DNA of 64,000 nt from Sphingosinicella soli (lineage in GTDB: Bacteria > Pseudomonadota > Alphaproteobacteria > Sphingomonadales > Sphingomonadaceae): NCBI RefSeq assembly GCF_014199685.1, contig NZ_JACHNZ010000011.1, positions 29,196 to 93,195 on the forward strand. Direction: 5' to 3'. The first letter of the stretch is position 1. Each line of letters begins with the position of its first letter. Under the pieces are notes generated by a model, which was not told the origin of the DNA, searched no databases, and worked only from the letters and a program-made list of their open reading frames with translations. Both the position numbers and the translations under genes were made by a program. Positions 1 through 8,881 of this stretch are shown here, piece after piece.

Positions 1-475
1 CGCCATCGGCATCCTGCTCGAACGACTGCACTTCATGATGATAATTGATCTTGGCGAGCGGCAGCGTGCGGGCATGTTCGAGCAACAGCGGCTCAAGCCG
101 GAGCTGCGGATAATTGGCCGATCGGCATGGGCTGTCGCGGTCGTAGACCTCCTTGAGCGAGCGCCCGCCGAAGGCGTCCATCAGATGGATCGTCTTGCGA
201 TCGAGTTCGCCATCACCACCGAGCGAGGTGAACCAGCCCACCCGTGACATATTCTCCTGCGGAGTGCTGACCGAATAGATCCGGTCGGCGATGCCGATCT
301 CGCGGAAAATTTCCATCGTCCGCTGGTTGAGGTAATGCGCCTTGGGCGCGGGCGAGGTGGTCGGATAGCGCTCCACCAGCCACGACTCGATTCCGGCCTG
401 TGCCAGCATGATCGCCGAGCTAAGCCCGCATCCGGCGCCGCCGACAATCAGCACGGGTGTTTCGATCACCTTCAT
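1..475 (-). CDS. FAD-dependent aromatic monooxygenase, N-terminal part (runs off window)
   Basis: The reading frame starts at the ATG at 475 and stays open to the window edge, giving about 158 residues. It opens with a Rossmann FAD-binding motif (VGGAGCGLSSAIML) followed by LVERYPTTSPAPKAHYLN, as in PheA/TfdB-type flavin hydroxylases of the PHBH fold. These enzymes use NAD(P)H and O2 to hydroxylate phenolic or related rings. The start resembles the complete monooxygenase at 33365-35035 (both have TPVLI near the N-terminus and the LVER-PTT block), so the two are probable paralogues. The C-terminal GD motif and substrate domain lie outside the window. A cluster operator (541-554) lies 66 bases upstream, so it is probably a separate transcription unit of the same regulon. 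Substrate unknown. Confidence 0.85.
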   Translation of the reverse strand, partial: MKVIETPVLIVGGAGCGLSSAIMLAQAGIESWLVERYPTTSPAPKAHYLNQRTMEIFREIGIADRIYSVSTPQENMSRVGWFTSLGGDGELDRKTIHLMDAFGGRSLKEVYDRDSPCRSANYPQLRLEPLLLEHARTLPLAKINYHHEVQSFEQDADG

Positions 476-540
476 CGCTCCGATATCCTCTCACTCGCGC
501 GGTCGCCCGTGGCCGCGTGATAGCAATTCTCACTCAATAC

Positions 541-554
541 TGACCATTTCGTCA
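541..554. promoter_or_regulatory. Cluster operator copy 1 (TGACCATTTCGTCA)
   Basis: This is an imperfect palindrome matching 12 of 14 positions of the cluster consensus TGACCATATGGTCA. It lies between the monooxygenase start at 475 and the SDR stop at 570. Read towards 475 it contains TTGACG, a -35-like hexamer. Inferred binding site of the cluster TetR protein. Confidence 0.55.
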
Positions 555-569
555 AGTTGTCCTGGAGTG

Positions 570-1337
570 TCATCGTGCCAGGAGACCACCGTCGATCGGC
601 AGTTCGACGCCGTTGACGAAACGGGCTTCGTCGGAAGCGAGGTAAACACAGCCCCAGGCGATATCCTCGGGTGTGCCGTTAAAGCCGTTGGGCTGCTGCG
701 CCGAAAACGCCGCGCGCGTCGCTTCGGGATCGGGCGTCCCCTCGAAGATCCCGTGCAGCATCGGCGTCTCCACCACGCCCGGATGGATCGAATTGGCGCG
801 CACACCTTGCGCCGCGTGCTCGATCGCGGTCGATTTCGTGAAGGTTCTGACCGCGCCCTTCGACCCGCAATAGGCGGCGAAACCCGGTGCGCCGACTACG
901 CCGTAAGCCGATGAAATATTAGTCACCGATCCGCCGCCGGCCTTGATCATCTCGGGCACCGCATGTTTGGTGAGGAAGAACACGCCCTTGGCATTGACTG
1001 CGAATATCCTGTCCCATTCATCCTCGCTCAGATCGATGTCGCTTCCCTGCCCCGGCACGCCCGCGCAGGCGACAACAGAGGTGACCTTACCCCAAGCGCT
1101 CACCGCCGCGGCAACGGCAGCGCGCACCTCCTCTTCGCGGGTCACGTCGGTCTTGACGAATTTCACGCGATCGGGCGACGACACGATCAGCGCGGCCAGA
1201 TCGCCGTCGACAGGTTCCTGTCGATCCGCAACGATCACCCTGGCTCCCTCGGCCACGAACAGCCGCGCCGTCGCGCCGCCGATCCCCGAGGCGCCGCCTG
1301 TAATCACCGCAACCTTATCCTGCAGACGATTGGCCAT
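570..1337 (-). CDS. Classical short-chain dehydrogenase/reductase
   Basis: This 255-residue protein has the full classical SDR pattern: the cofactor motif TGGASGIG near residue 14, ACAG in place of the usual NNAG, a catalytic serine in NISSAYG, the YCGSK Tyr/Lys pair and a C-terminal DGG. It should interconvert a secondary alcohol and a ketone using NAD(P); VADRQ after the second strand has an acidic residue, favouring NAD. It follows the PQQ dehydrogenase on the same strand with a 33-base gap and is probably co-transcribed from the operator at 3751. Substrate specificity cannot be read from the sequence. Confidence 0.88.
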   Translation of the reverse strand: MANRLQDKVAVITGGASGIGGATARLFVAEGARVIVADRQEPVDGDLAALIVSSPDRVKFVKTDVTREEEVRAAVAAAVSAWGKVTSVVACAGVPGQGSDIDLSEDEWDRIFAVNAKGVFFLTKHAVPEMIKAGGGSVTNISSAYGVVGAPGFAAYCGSKGAVRTFTKSTAIEHAAQGVRANSIHPGVVETPMLHGIFEGTPDPEATRAAFSAQQPNGFNGTPEDIAWGCVYLASDEARFVNGVELPIDGGLLAR

Positions 1338-1370
1338 TTCTCTCTCCTAATTCGTAAAAAATCGTCGGCC

Positions 1371-3707
1371 TCACCGCTTCTTCGGCAAGGCATAGGCGAC
1401 AATCGAATCGCCAAGCGGCGACTGCAGCATGACGTGGCCGCCCGCCGCGATCAGCACGAACTGCCGCCCGCTTGCCGGAGAGACGTAGGTCATCGGATTC
1501 GCCTGGCCGCCGGCTGGAAGAGACGCGCGCCAGAGTTCGCGGCCATTGCGAATGTCGAATGCCCGGAAGGCGCGCTCCTGCGTCGCCCCGATAAAGACAA
1601 GCCCGCTTCTGGTGGCAAGCGAACCGCCGAACATCGGCATGCCCATCCGCAGTGGCAGCCGCGACGCGAGGCCCATCGGTCCACTGTCCCGCGCCGAGCC
1701 GATCGATCGTGTCCAGACCAACTTTTGCGTGCGCAGGTCGATAGCGGAGATGGTCCCGAACGGCGGCTCGTTGCACGGCACGTTGAGCGGTGAGACCAAA
1801 CCCGACAGGCGAATGCCGTACGGCGTGCCCGCTTGCGGCTGCGGCAGATCATACATATGCGCAACCGAGGCCTTCGCACGCAGCCGATCGGTTTCGGCTC
1901 GCGGCACGAGCTGCGCGATCGTGCCGTAATAGATCGCGTTGACGATCATCAGCCCACGCTCGGGATCGACCGAGACCCCGCCCCAGTTCATCCCACCGCC
2001 GATACTCGGATAGATCAGCGACTCGTCGGTCGCGGGCGCGGTCGCCGGCCCCTGGTAACGTAGCTCGCGGAAGCGAATGCGGCACCAGAGCTGGTCGAAC
2101 GGCGTGATTCCCCACATATCGCGCTCACGGAGGCGCTCACCCGCGAAGCTCGGCATACCGACCGAATAGGGCTGCGTCGGCGCGGTCCAGTCACCGCTCA
2201 CGGGCGGACGCTGGGGCGCGGGTCGTTCCTCGACAGCCGCGACAGGCACCCCGGTTCGGCGGTCGAGCAGGAAGAGTTCTCCCCGTTTGGTCGGCTGGGC
2301 GAGCGCGGGCACCATCCGGCCCCTAAGCGGCACCTCAACCAATGTCGGCTGCGACCCGACATCATAATCCCAAAGATCGTGATGCACCGTCTGGAACGAC
2401 CAGCGCGGCGTCCCCGTCGTCGCGTCCAGCGCGACCACCGAACTGCCGTAGCGTTCAGCCGCCGCGCTGCGCGCGCCGCCCCAGTGGTCAGGCGTCGAAC
2501 CGCCCGTTGGGACATAGACCAGCCCCAGCACCTCGTCGGCGCTCATCGGTGCCCAGCTGTTCGGCGTCGAGCGCGTGTAGTGCTGGCCCGGTGCTGGCTC
2601 GCGATTGTCGCCGGGGCGCCCCATGTCCCACGCCCAGGAGAAACGCCCGCTTGCAACATCATAGGCGCGGATCACTCCCGAGGGCTCGTCGGTGCTCTGA
2701 TTGTCGGAGACCCAGCCGCCGAGCACGATCTGCCCGCGCACGATCGTGGGTGCCGAACTCACATAGTAGAAGCCCTTCTCGACGACCCCCATCCCGGTCT
2801 TGAGATCGACGAACCCGCCATTTCCGAACGACGCACATGGCCTCCCGGTTTTCGCATCGAGCGCGATCAAGCGCGCGTCGAAGGTCGCGGTAATGATCCG
2901 CGCCGGACAGTCGGCCGCGTCGGGCACCCGATGGAAGGCGACGCCCCGGCAGGTCGTCACCGCACTCGCGCCCGTCGGGTCCACCTTGGGATCGAACCGC
3001 CAGCGCTCCTTGCCCGTCTCGGGATCGAGCGCGATGACGATGTTGGTCTGCGTGCAGAGATAGAGCGTGCCGTCCACCATCAGCGGAGTCGTCTGTAGCG
3101 GGCTCTTCGTGCCGGGCTGACGAACGCCGGTGCGATAGGTCCAGGCGACTTCGAGATCGCTGACATTTGCGGGGGTGATCTGGTCGAGCGTCGAGAAGCG
3201 CTGCCCGGCATTGGTGCCGCCCCAGGCAAGCCATTCCGCGCCGGCTGCATCGTCGCCGCCCGGCAAGGCCTGGCCCGGCGGTGGCGCGGCGAATCTGTCG
3301 GGCGAGTCGGAGATTCCAACGCCTGCCAGCGTGACGATCATCAGCAGTCCCGCAGCGGCGGGCGCCCACCCGGAACGGCCGATCGAGCGGCGGACGGGAG
3401 GAAGTGCGAAAGCAAGGCCGAGCAAGGCCGGCCCGATCAACCGCGGCGCGAGCGCCCAACCGTCGATCCCCGCCTCCCACAGCGCCCAGCCGAGCGTCAC
3501 CGCGAGAAAGGCCGCATACAGCCAGCCTGCGAGCCGGTGCCCACACCACAACAATATGGCGGCAACGACGACAGCGATACCGCCCAGCAGATAATAGCTT
3601 GAGCCGCCCAGCGTGACGAGGAGAGCGCCGCCGAGCGCGATGGCGGCGCCGATCACGAACAACAGCAGCGCCAACAGCCGAGGCACCACGGTTCGCGCGC
3701 AGCTCAT
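1371..3707 (-). CDS. Membrane-bound PQQ-dependent dehydrogenase (glucose/quinate dehydrogenase type)
   Basis: At 778 residues this matches the length of membrane quinoprotein glucose/quinate dehydrogenases. About 150 N-terminal residues form roughly five hydrophobic segments. A periplasmic beta-propeller follows, with repeated tryptophan-docking motifs (for example ALDPETGKERW and ALDATTGTPRW) and WLAWGGTNAGQRFSTLDQI at its start. Such enzymes oxidise sugars, cyclic polyols or alcohols in the periplasm and pass electrons to ubiquinone. No PQQ biosynthesis genes occur in the window, so the cofactor must come from elsewhere in the genome or from the medium. It leads a two-gene unit with the SDR at 570-1337, and an operator copy lies 43 bases upstream. 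The family is clear; glucose is not necessarily the substrate. Confidence 0.88.
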   Translation of the reverse strand: MSCARTVVPRLLALLLFVIGAAIALGGALLVTLGGSSYYLLGGIAVVVAAILLWCGHRLAGWLYAAFLAVTLGWALWEAGIDGWALAPRLIGPALLGLAFALPPVRRSIGRSGWAPAAAGLLMIVTLAGVGISDSPDRFAAPPPGQALPGGDDAAGAEWLAWGGTNAGQRFSTLDQITPANVSDLEVAWTYRTGVRQPGTKSPLQTTPLMVDGTLYLCTQTNIVIALDPETGKERWRFDPKVDPTGASAVTTCRGVAFHRVPDAADCPARIITATFDARLIALDAKTGRPCASFGNGGFVDLKTGMGVVEKGFYYVSSAPTIVRGQIVLGGWVSDNQSTDEPSGVIRAYDVASGRFSWAWDMGRPGDNREPAPGQHYTRSTPNSWAPMSADEVLGLVYVPTGGSTPDHWGGARSAAAERYGSSVVALDATTGTPRWSFQTVHHDLWDYDVGSQPTLVEVPLRGRMVPALAQPTKRGELFLLDRRTGVPVAAVEERPAPQRPPVSGDWTAPTQPYSVGMPSFAGERLRERDMWGITPFDQLWCRIRFRELRYQGPATAPATDESLIYPSIGGGMNWGGVSVDPERGLMIVNAIYYGTIAQLVPRAETDRLRAKASVAHMYDLPQPQAGTPYGIRLSGLVSPLNVPCNEPPFGTISAIDLRTQKLVWTRSIGSARDSGPMGLASRLPLRMGMPMFGGSLATRSGLVFIGATQERAFRAFDIRNGRELWRASLPAGGQANPMTYVSPASGRQFVLIAAGGHVMLQSPLGDSIVAYALPKKR

Positions 3708-3750
3708 CAGACCCTCCCCTTTCTCTCTTTCCTTATAGCTACGCCGTTGC

Positions 3751-3764
3751 TGACCTTTTGGTCA
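3751..3764. promoter_or_regulatory. Cluster operator copy 2 (TGACCTTTTGGTCA)
   Basis: Both TGACC/GGTCA arms are perfect. Upstream of the PQQ dehydrogenase (start 3707). Read towards that gene it contains TTGACC, followed 18 bases later by TAGCTA, so it would overlap the -35 element of a plausible promoter. Confidence 0.65.
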
Positions 3765-3891
3765 AGCCATTATCCGAGCTGAGTTTCCGCTTGTGCCTAG
3801 CGCCTGAACCCCGGCTCACAACTGCGAAAACGTACCCACAGTGCAGACCGAGTCGTGCGCGGCGCCAGCTGTCGTCACAAAAAAAGACCAC

Positions 3892-3905
3892 TGTCCGTTC
3901 GGTCA
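3892..3905. promoter_or_regulatory. Cluster operator copy 3 (TGTCCGTTCGGTCA)
   Basis: Right arm GGTCA is perfect and left arm has one change (TGTCC). It lies 66 bases before the start of the AttH/CrtC-like gene at 3972. Together with copy 2 it fills the divergent intergenic region, one site per direction. Confidence 0.55.
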
Positions 3906-3971
3906 GTAGCTCTGGCAGCGGCCGCTCCTCCTTGCTAAAGCAACTCCAAATCGCCACGCAAAGGAGAGGAC

Positions 3972-4913
3972 ATGACCGCCAAGCTCTTCCGCCCTAATAC
4001 CGCCATCGATCCGGTAAACGACGGCCGTCACACCCTCCCCGATCGTCCTTTGATGCGCGAATCCATCCCCTATTGCGTTGTCATGCCCAAGGAGAAGATC
4101 GCGCTGTTCACCTACACATGGGTCAACAAGGATAGCGTCGCCGGTGCCGCCTTTGGCGTCTGGGGCCCGGGCGTCGGCGCGGAGGCGATCACCGGCTATC
4201 TTCGTGATCGCCCCGTCCCGCGCGACATGAACTTCGATGCCTGGCAGATCGAAGGCTTCTCGATGCGGCAGGATCTTGCCTTCCAAGCGGCCGAGGTCCG
4301 CTGGGAAGGGCCCGAAGCCTCGGTCGATTTCCGTTTCGAGGCGTTCCACCCACCCTACGCCTATTCGACGCACGCCGGCGGCTGCCCTCCCTATGCTGCC
4401 GACGACCGCATCGAACAGAGCGGCCGGATCACCGGCACACTGCGCATCGGCGATCGCGTGATCGACATTCGCACGATGGGGCATCGCGATCATAGCTGGG
4501 GCACCCGCGATTGGGGCGCACTGCATTTTTACCGCTGGCTCCAGTCGCAGGCCGGCGATGACATGTCGGTTCACTTCTGGGAATTCTACGCGCTCGGCGA
4601 GCGCCAGTTGCGCGGCTATGTTTGCAAGGACGGACTCATGGCCGAGATCACAACCCTCGACCTTCAATGGCAGGGTGACGCGCAGTTCAATCACACTGCA
4701 TTCCAGGCCGACATCACTGACGAGGCCAGGCGTCATACCCGCGTCGACGCAAAAGTTTTCGGGGTTTACCCGCTCATACCTGATCCCGATTTTGTCCTCA
4801 ACGAGGGCGCGGCCGAGATCATGATCGATGGCGTCCCCGGCTCGGGCTGGCTCGAATTCGGCTGGCCGCGCCCCTATCTCGAGCATGTTCGTCGCGTCGG
4901 CATCTACCGCTGA
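3972..4913 (+). CDS. AttH/CrtC-like lipocalin-fold protein (DUF7064/7065 type), copy 1
   Basis: A 313-residue soluble protein with no signal peptide. The most diagnostic stretch is GHRDHSWGTRDW near residue 170, typical of the AttH/hydroxyneurosporene-synthase-like (CrtC) superfamily, whose members include hydratases and cyclases acting on hydrophobic lipids and terpenoids. The start is supported by an AGGAGAGG ribosome site just before the ATG. A second, divergent member lies at 35032-35967, so the pathway uses this fold twice. It stands alone between two operator copies. The DUF assignment is from memory of the motif; the reaction is unknown, with a hydratase, dehydratase or binding role for a hydrophobic substrate possible. 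Confidence 0.7.
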   Translation: MTAKLFRPNTAIDPVNDGRHTLPDRPLMRESIPYCVVMPKEKIALFTYTWVNKDSVAGAAFGVWGPGVGAEAITGYLRDRPVPRDMNFDAWQIEGFSMRQDLAFQAAEVRWEGPEASVDFRFEAFHPPYAYSTHAGGCPPYAADDRIEQSGRITGTLRIGDRVIDIRTMGHRDHSWGTRDWGALHFYRWLQSQAGDDMSVHFWEFYALGERQLRGYVCKDGLMAEITTLDLQWQGDAQFNHTAFQADITDEARRHTRVDAKVFGVYPLIPDPDFVLNEGAAEIMIDGVPGSGWLEFGWPRPYLEHVRRVGIYR

Positions 4914-5009
4914 ACTGACGCGTCCTCACGAAATCCATTACCGGACGCTTATGCGCCTCACGCTTAATGTACTGGAATAGAATGCTGGAGGAGCCTTGCC
5001 CTTTTATTC

Positions 5010-5023
5010 TGATCTTTTGGTCA
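5010..5023. promoter_or_regulatory. Cluster operator copy 4 (TGATCTTTTGGTCA)
   Basis: One arm mismatch (TGATC). It lies in the 297-base gap between the AttH/CrtC-like gene and the NmrA-family gene, 187 bases before the latter's start, the longest operator-to-start distance in the set. The rest of the gap shows no gene; a second, differently spaced TGACA...TGTCA repeat follows at about 5030-5047. Confidence 0.5.
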
Positions 5024-5210
5024 GTCCATTGACAGGTCCACTTGTCACTGCGAGGATAATCGAGAGAGCGGTTTCCAGGGTAGTGGCATGTCGTATAGCC
5101 GCCCAGCCGTGAGGGTACGGTCGCAGCCCTGATAAGCAGCACGCGGCGGCGAACACCGCCCCGTTTTCATATGTGTATCTGCAAATAAACAGCCTGACCG
5201 GGAGAGCGAA

Positions 5211-6086
5211 ATGGCGAGCAAGCGGATTACGGTATTTGGCGCGACGGGAACCTCGGGTGGAGGTGCAATGCGGCACCTCATGAATGACGGTTGGACGGTA
5301 CGCGCGGTGACCCGCGACGCGAATTCGGACAAGGCAAAAGCCGCAGCCGCGGCGGGCGCCGAACTGGAGATAGCCGATCTCGACGATCTCGCCTCGGTCC
5401 GCAAAGCGATCGAGGGCTCGGACGCGGTCTATCTCGCGGGGCCATCGCTCGGCAACCGCTGGGATAGCGGCCAGGCGCGGCAGGGAATCGGCGTCGTCGA
5501 TGCCGCAGTGGAGGTCGGCATCGGACATCTGGTCTACCAATCGGCGATGGTCGAAGGCGCGCGCGGTGTGCTGAGCGTAGGGTCGAAGCGCGCAATCGAG
5601 GAGCGGATCGCCGAGCTGGACATCCCCTGGACGGTCAACCGCCCCGGCTTGTTCATGGACAACTTCCTGACCTATTTTCCGTTGCAGGAGCAGGACGGCC
5701 AGCTCAGCATCGCGATGGCGCTGCCGCTCGACAAACCGCAAGGACTCGTCTCGGCCGATGATATCGGCCGCGCCGCCGCCGCAGTGCTGGCCGCGCCCGA
5801 CAGGCATAGCGGCAAGGCCTATGACCTGGTCGCCGATATCGTCAGCTTCGGAGAGATGGCAGAGATCATCGGCGACGAGGCCGACCGCCAGGTAACACCG
5901 ATCTCGGTCCCGCTCGATGCTCTCGCTCAGGGATGGCCGCAAGGCGTGAGTCTCTACACATGGCTCTCAACGCGCGTCGAAACCGATAGCACCGACACGC
6001 TGGAGAGTCTCGTGGGAGAACCCATTCCGTTTCGTAAATGGGTGCGTACCCACCTCATCCCTCACCTAATGCAGACGTCCGCCTGA
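5211..6086 (+). CDS. NmrA-family NAD(P)-binding protein (atypical SDR)
   Basis: The 291-residue product begins with a Rossmann motif (ITVFGATGTSGGGAMRHL) and carries the AVTRD and YLAGPS segments typical of NmrA-like atypical SDRs and NAD(P)H:quinone-reductase-like proteins. It lacks the YxxxK catalytic pair of classical SDRs, so it may be a reductase of quinones or isoflavone-like compounds, or a redox sensor. GGGAGAG precedes the ATG. It is monocistronic, with an operator copy upstream and the TonB-receptor operon downstream. In a catabolic setting, reduction of an unsaturated or quinoid intermediate is a reasonable guess, not a demonstration. Confidence 0.8.
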   Translation: MASKRITVFGATGTSGGGAMRHLMNDGWTVRAVTRDANSDKAKAAAAAGAELEIADLDDLASVRKAIEGSDAVYLAGPSLGNRWDSGQARQGIGVVDAAVEVGIGHLVYQSAMVEGARGVLSVGSKRAIEERIAELDIPWTVNRPGLFMDNFLTYFPLQEQDGQLSIAMALPLDKPQGLVSADDIGRAAAAVLAAPDRHSGKAYDLVADIVSFGEMAEIIGDEADRQVTPISVPLDALAQGWPQGVSLYTWLSTRVETDSTDTLESLVGEPIPFRKWVRTHLIPHLMQTSA

Positions 6087-6142
6087 CGACCGTAACGCCC
6101 TGGGAGCCTCGGGTAATCTCGATCGTGCATATTTATCTCGAT

Positions 6143-6156
6143 TGACCAATAGGTCA
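6143..6156. promoter_or_regulatory. Cluster operator copy 5 with overlapping promoter (TGACCAATAGGTCA)
   Basis: Perfect TGACC/GGTCA arms. On the plus strand TTGACC is followed after exactly 17 bases by TACCCT, a plausible -35/-10 pair, so the operator would cover the -35 and spacer. It precedes the TonB receptor to GST operon (6231-11934). Confidence 0.65.
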
Positions 6157-6230
6157 GTACACTTTACCCTGCGATTCGACACACAAGAGATGCCGTGATC
6201 AGACGGCTCCACAACATATGGGGATGGATT

Positions 6231-8828
6231 ATGCGCACACGTCGCTCGCTTTCGTTTGTCAGCTCCACGGCACTTGCTTGCGCCATCTGCACGAACGCAG
6301 CCGCCGCCCAGACGGCCGAGGATCAGCAAACGCCCACGCAGCTGGCACAGGCGACTGCGCCAGACGCAGGTGCCGCGCAAGACAGCCGCTCCGAGATAGT
6401 ACAAAGCGGAAACCAGATCAGCGAGATCGTCGTCACCGCGAACAAGCGCGAACAGAATCTGAACAAGGTCGGCCTGACCATTTCCGCAATTAGTGGTGAG
6501 GCTTTGCAGAATCAACGCATCACCACCGTTGCCGACCTCGCAAAGGTTACGCCCGGCCTGACTTTCGCTCCCACGCCAAACTCGACGCCCGTTTATACGT
6601 TGCGCGGCGTTGGCTTCTTCGAGGCTTCGCTCGCTGCCTATCCAGATGTCAGCCTTTACATTGATCAGGTTCCGCTTTCACTGCCCGCGATGTCGTCGCT
6701 GACCGCATTCGACCTCGAACGCGTTGAAGTCCTGAAAGGCCCTCAGGGCACATTGTTCGGCAACAACGCGACCGGCGGCGCCATCAACTTCATCGCCGCC
6801 AAGCCTACCCGAGAACTCCAATATGGAGTGGACCTAAGTTACGGGCGATTCAACACAGTCGACGTCGGCGGCTTCATCAGCGGCCCGATCACCGAGAACC
6901 TGCGTGCACGCCTCTCGTTCAAGGCGGTTAACGGCGATGAATGGCAGAAGAGCTATACTCGGATCGACGGTGGCGTGCCGGCTGAATTCCAAGCCCTTGG
7001 CGTGCCGGATCCCGGCAACGGCCGGCAGGACCGGCTCGGCAAACTCGACAATGTCGCCGCCCGGTTGCTTCTAGACTGGGATGCCAGTGACAGCCTGCGC
7101 TTTTCCTTCAATGTCAACGGCTGGCGCGACCAGAACGACCCGACGGCGCCGCAGTATACCAGAGCCGTTCCGCAGAATCCGCCCGGCTCGGCTGGCCCGG
7201 GCGGTGTCGTTCCAGTCGACCTTCCGGCTTTCGTCTACCCCGCTGCGCCGCACAACGCGCGCGCCGCCGACTGGAACCCGTATCTCCGTCCGTTCCAGAA
7301 CAACAAGTTCTGGCAGACCGCGCTCCGCGCCGATTGGGACATCACTCAGGATCTCACCGTCACCTCCATCACCGGCTACAGCGATCTCGACTTCCTCAAC
7401 GCGACCGATGGCGACGGCATGGCGCTCGAGGGGCTCGATCTCGGCCGCGACAAGGGCAGGATAAAGTCGTTCACGCAGGAAGTCCGCCTGGCGAATGCCG
7501 CATCCAACCCGCTGCGCTTCGTGATCGGTGCCAATTACGAGCGCACGACCGCGAACGAAGATATCGAGCTGTATATCAGCGGCACGTCTTCGACGGCGGC
7601 AAACGGCTTCAACGGGAATTTCTACGGTTCCGATCAGACGATGAAGAACTACGCGGCCTTCGGTAACATTGAATATGATATCGGCGAATGGTTGACGCTG
7701 AAGGGCGGCATCCGCCGGACCAAGGCCGAGCGCGCGGCGGACATCCGCTCCCCCTACGAGCCTGACGGCTTCTACAAGCCGGGCGTGTTCGGCGACAACT
7801 CGCTCACCAAATTCTTCAACGCCACTTATGAGGTCCTGGCCGGCCTCGGCGTTTACGGCCCGGGCGTCGTCATCCCGACGATCCCGGTCGGAAACGGCAT
7901 CGCGCTGGACACCCGCACCAATCCCGACGGCAGCCCGGTCGATCCTTCGACCTATCTGCAGCCTGGCAATCCCTATCTCACACTCGATGAAAAGAACACG
8001 TCCTGGAGCGTCGGTGCGGACATCAAACCGAACGACGATCTGCTACTCTACGTCAACGTGTCGAAGGGCTACAAGGCAGGCAGCATTCCGACGCTCGCCG
8101 GTGCCATCTACGATGCCTATCTGCCGGTGACACAGGAATCGCTGCTCGATTTCGAGGGCGGATTCAAAATTCAGCTGATGGACCGCAGGCTCTCGATCAA
8201 CGGCGCTGCCTTCTACTACGACTATAAGGACAAGCAGCTTCGCGCGAAGTTCGTCGATCCGATCTTCGGCGCGCTCGACAAGCTCGTGAACGTACCCAAG
8301 TCGAAGATCAAGGGCGCCGAGCTCAATATCAATGCCCAGCCGACGGACGGCCTCACGCTGTCCGGCGCTGTGACCTATCTCGACGCGAAGGTCAGCGAAT
8401 ATCAGGGAATCACCGGCTCGGTCGTCGATCCGGGCAGCGGTCTGCGCGTACCGACCTTCGCCTCGTTCAAGGGTGTCACGCTGCCTTACGCCCCCGAATG
8501 GCAGTTCGCGGTCCGCGCGGACTGGGAGTTCCCGCTGACCGAGACGTTCGACGGCTATGCGGGCATCGGAATCAACGGCCAGAGCAAGTCGATCGGCGTG
8601 CTCACCGTGTCCCCGGTGGAGCGCGAGGATTACAAGATCAACGCTCGTGCTCTGGTCGATCTCAACGCGGGCATCGCCACGAACGATGGGCGCTGGCGGG
8701 CCGGCCTTTGGGGCAAAAACGTATTCAACAAATACTACTGGACCAACGCGATCCAGGCCTACGACAACATCATGCGTTACGCGGCGCGCCCCGCTGAATA
8801 CGGGCTGACCGTGTCCTTCCGCTACTGA
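6231..8828 (+). CDS. TonB-dependent outer-membrane receptor, copy 1
   Basis: I place the start at the ATG at 6231 rather than the in-frame GTG at 6195, because the ATG is preceded by GGGGA and opens directly onto a signal peptide ending near AAAAQ. The mature protein (865 residues with leader) has the plug domain (IVVTANKREQNLNKVG, then ERVEVLKGPQGTLFGNNATG) and a 22-strand-type beta barrel ending in an aromatic residue (FRY). These receptors import substrates across the outer membrane using TonB/ExbBD energy; in sphingomonads many take up plant-derived or xenobiotic organics. It heads an operon with EthD, Rieske oxygenase, a small unknown protein and GST. It is closely related to the receptor at 16723-19257, with long identical blocks in the C-terminal half. 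Confidence 0.93.
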   Translation: MRTRRSLSFVSSTALACAICTNAAAAQTAEDQQTPTQLAQATAPDAGAAQDSRSEIVQSGNQISEIVVTANKREQNLNKVGLTISAISGEALQNQRITTVADLAKVTPGLTFAPTPNSTPVYTLRGVGFFEASLAAYPDVSLYIDQVPLSLPAMSSLTAFDLERVEVLKGPQGTLFGNNATGGAINFIAAKPTRELQYGVDLSYGRFNTVDVGGFISGPITENLRARLSFKAVNGDEWQKSYTRIDGGVPAEFQALGVPDPGNGRQDRLGKLDNVAARLLLDWDASDSLRFSFNVNGWRDQNDPTAPQYTRAVPQNPPGSAGPGGVVPVDLPAFVYPAAPHNARAADWNPYLRPFQNNKFWQTALRADWDITQDLTVTSITGYSDLDFLNATDGDGMALEGLDLGRDKGRIKSFTQEVRLANAASNPLRFVIGANYERTTANEDIELYISGTSSTAANGFNGNFYGSDQTMKNYAAFGNIEYDIGEWLTLKGGIRRTKAERAADIRSPYEPDGFYKPGVFGDNSLTKFFNATYEVLAGLGVYGPGVVIPTIPVGNGIALDTRTNPDGSPVDPSTYLQPGNPYLTLDEKNTSWSVGADIKPNDDLLLYVNVSKGYKAGSIPTLAGAIYDAYLPVTQESLLDFEGGFKIQLMDRRLSINGAAFYYDYKDKQLRAKFVDPIFGALDKLVNVPKSKIKGAELNINAQPTDGLTLSGAVTYLDAKVSEYQGITGSVVDPGSGLRVPTFASFKGVTLPYAPEWQFAVRADWEFPLTETFDGYAGIGINGQSKSIGVLTVSPVEREDYKINARALVDLNAGIATNDGRWRAGLWGKNVFNKYYWTNAIQAYDNIMRYAARPAEYGLTVSFRY

Positions 8829-8881
8829 TAGCCATCAACCGGCGGCGCGATGCGTCGCCGGAACCGCATTGGGGACGTTCC

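Noticed and set aside
5030..5047. Second inverted repeat TGACA...TGTCA next to operator copy 4
   Set aside because: The spacing of its arms (8 bases) differs from the 4-base centre of the operator set and it occurs only once, so I did not count it as an operator.
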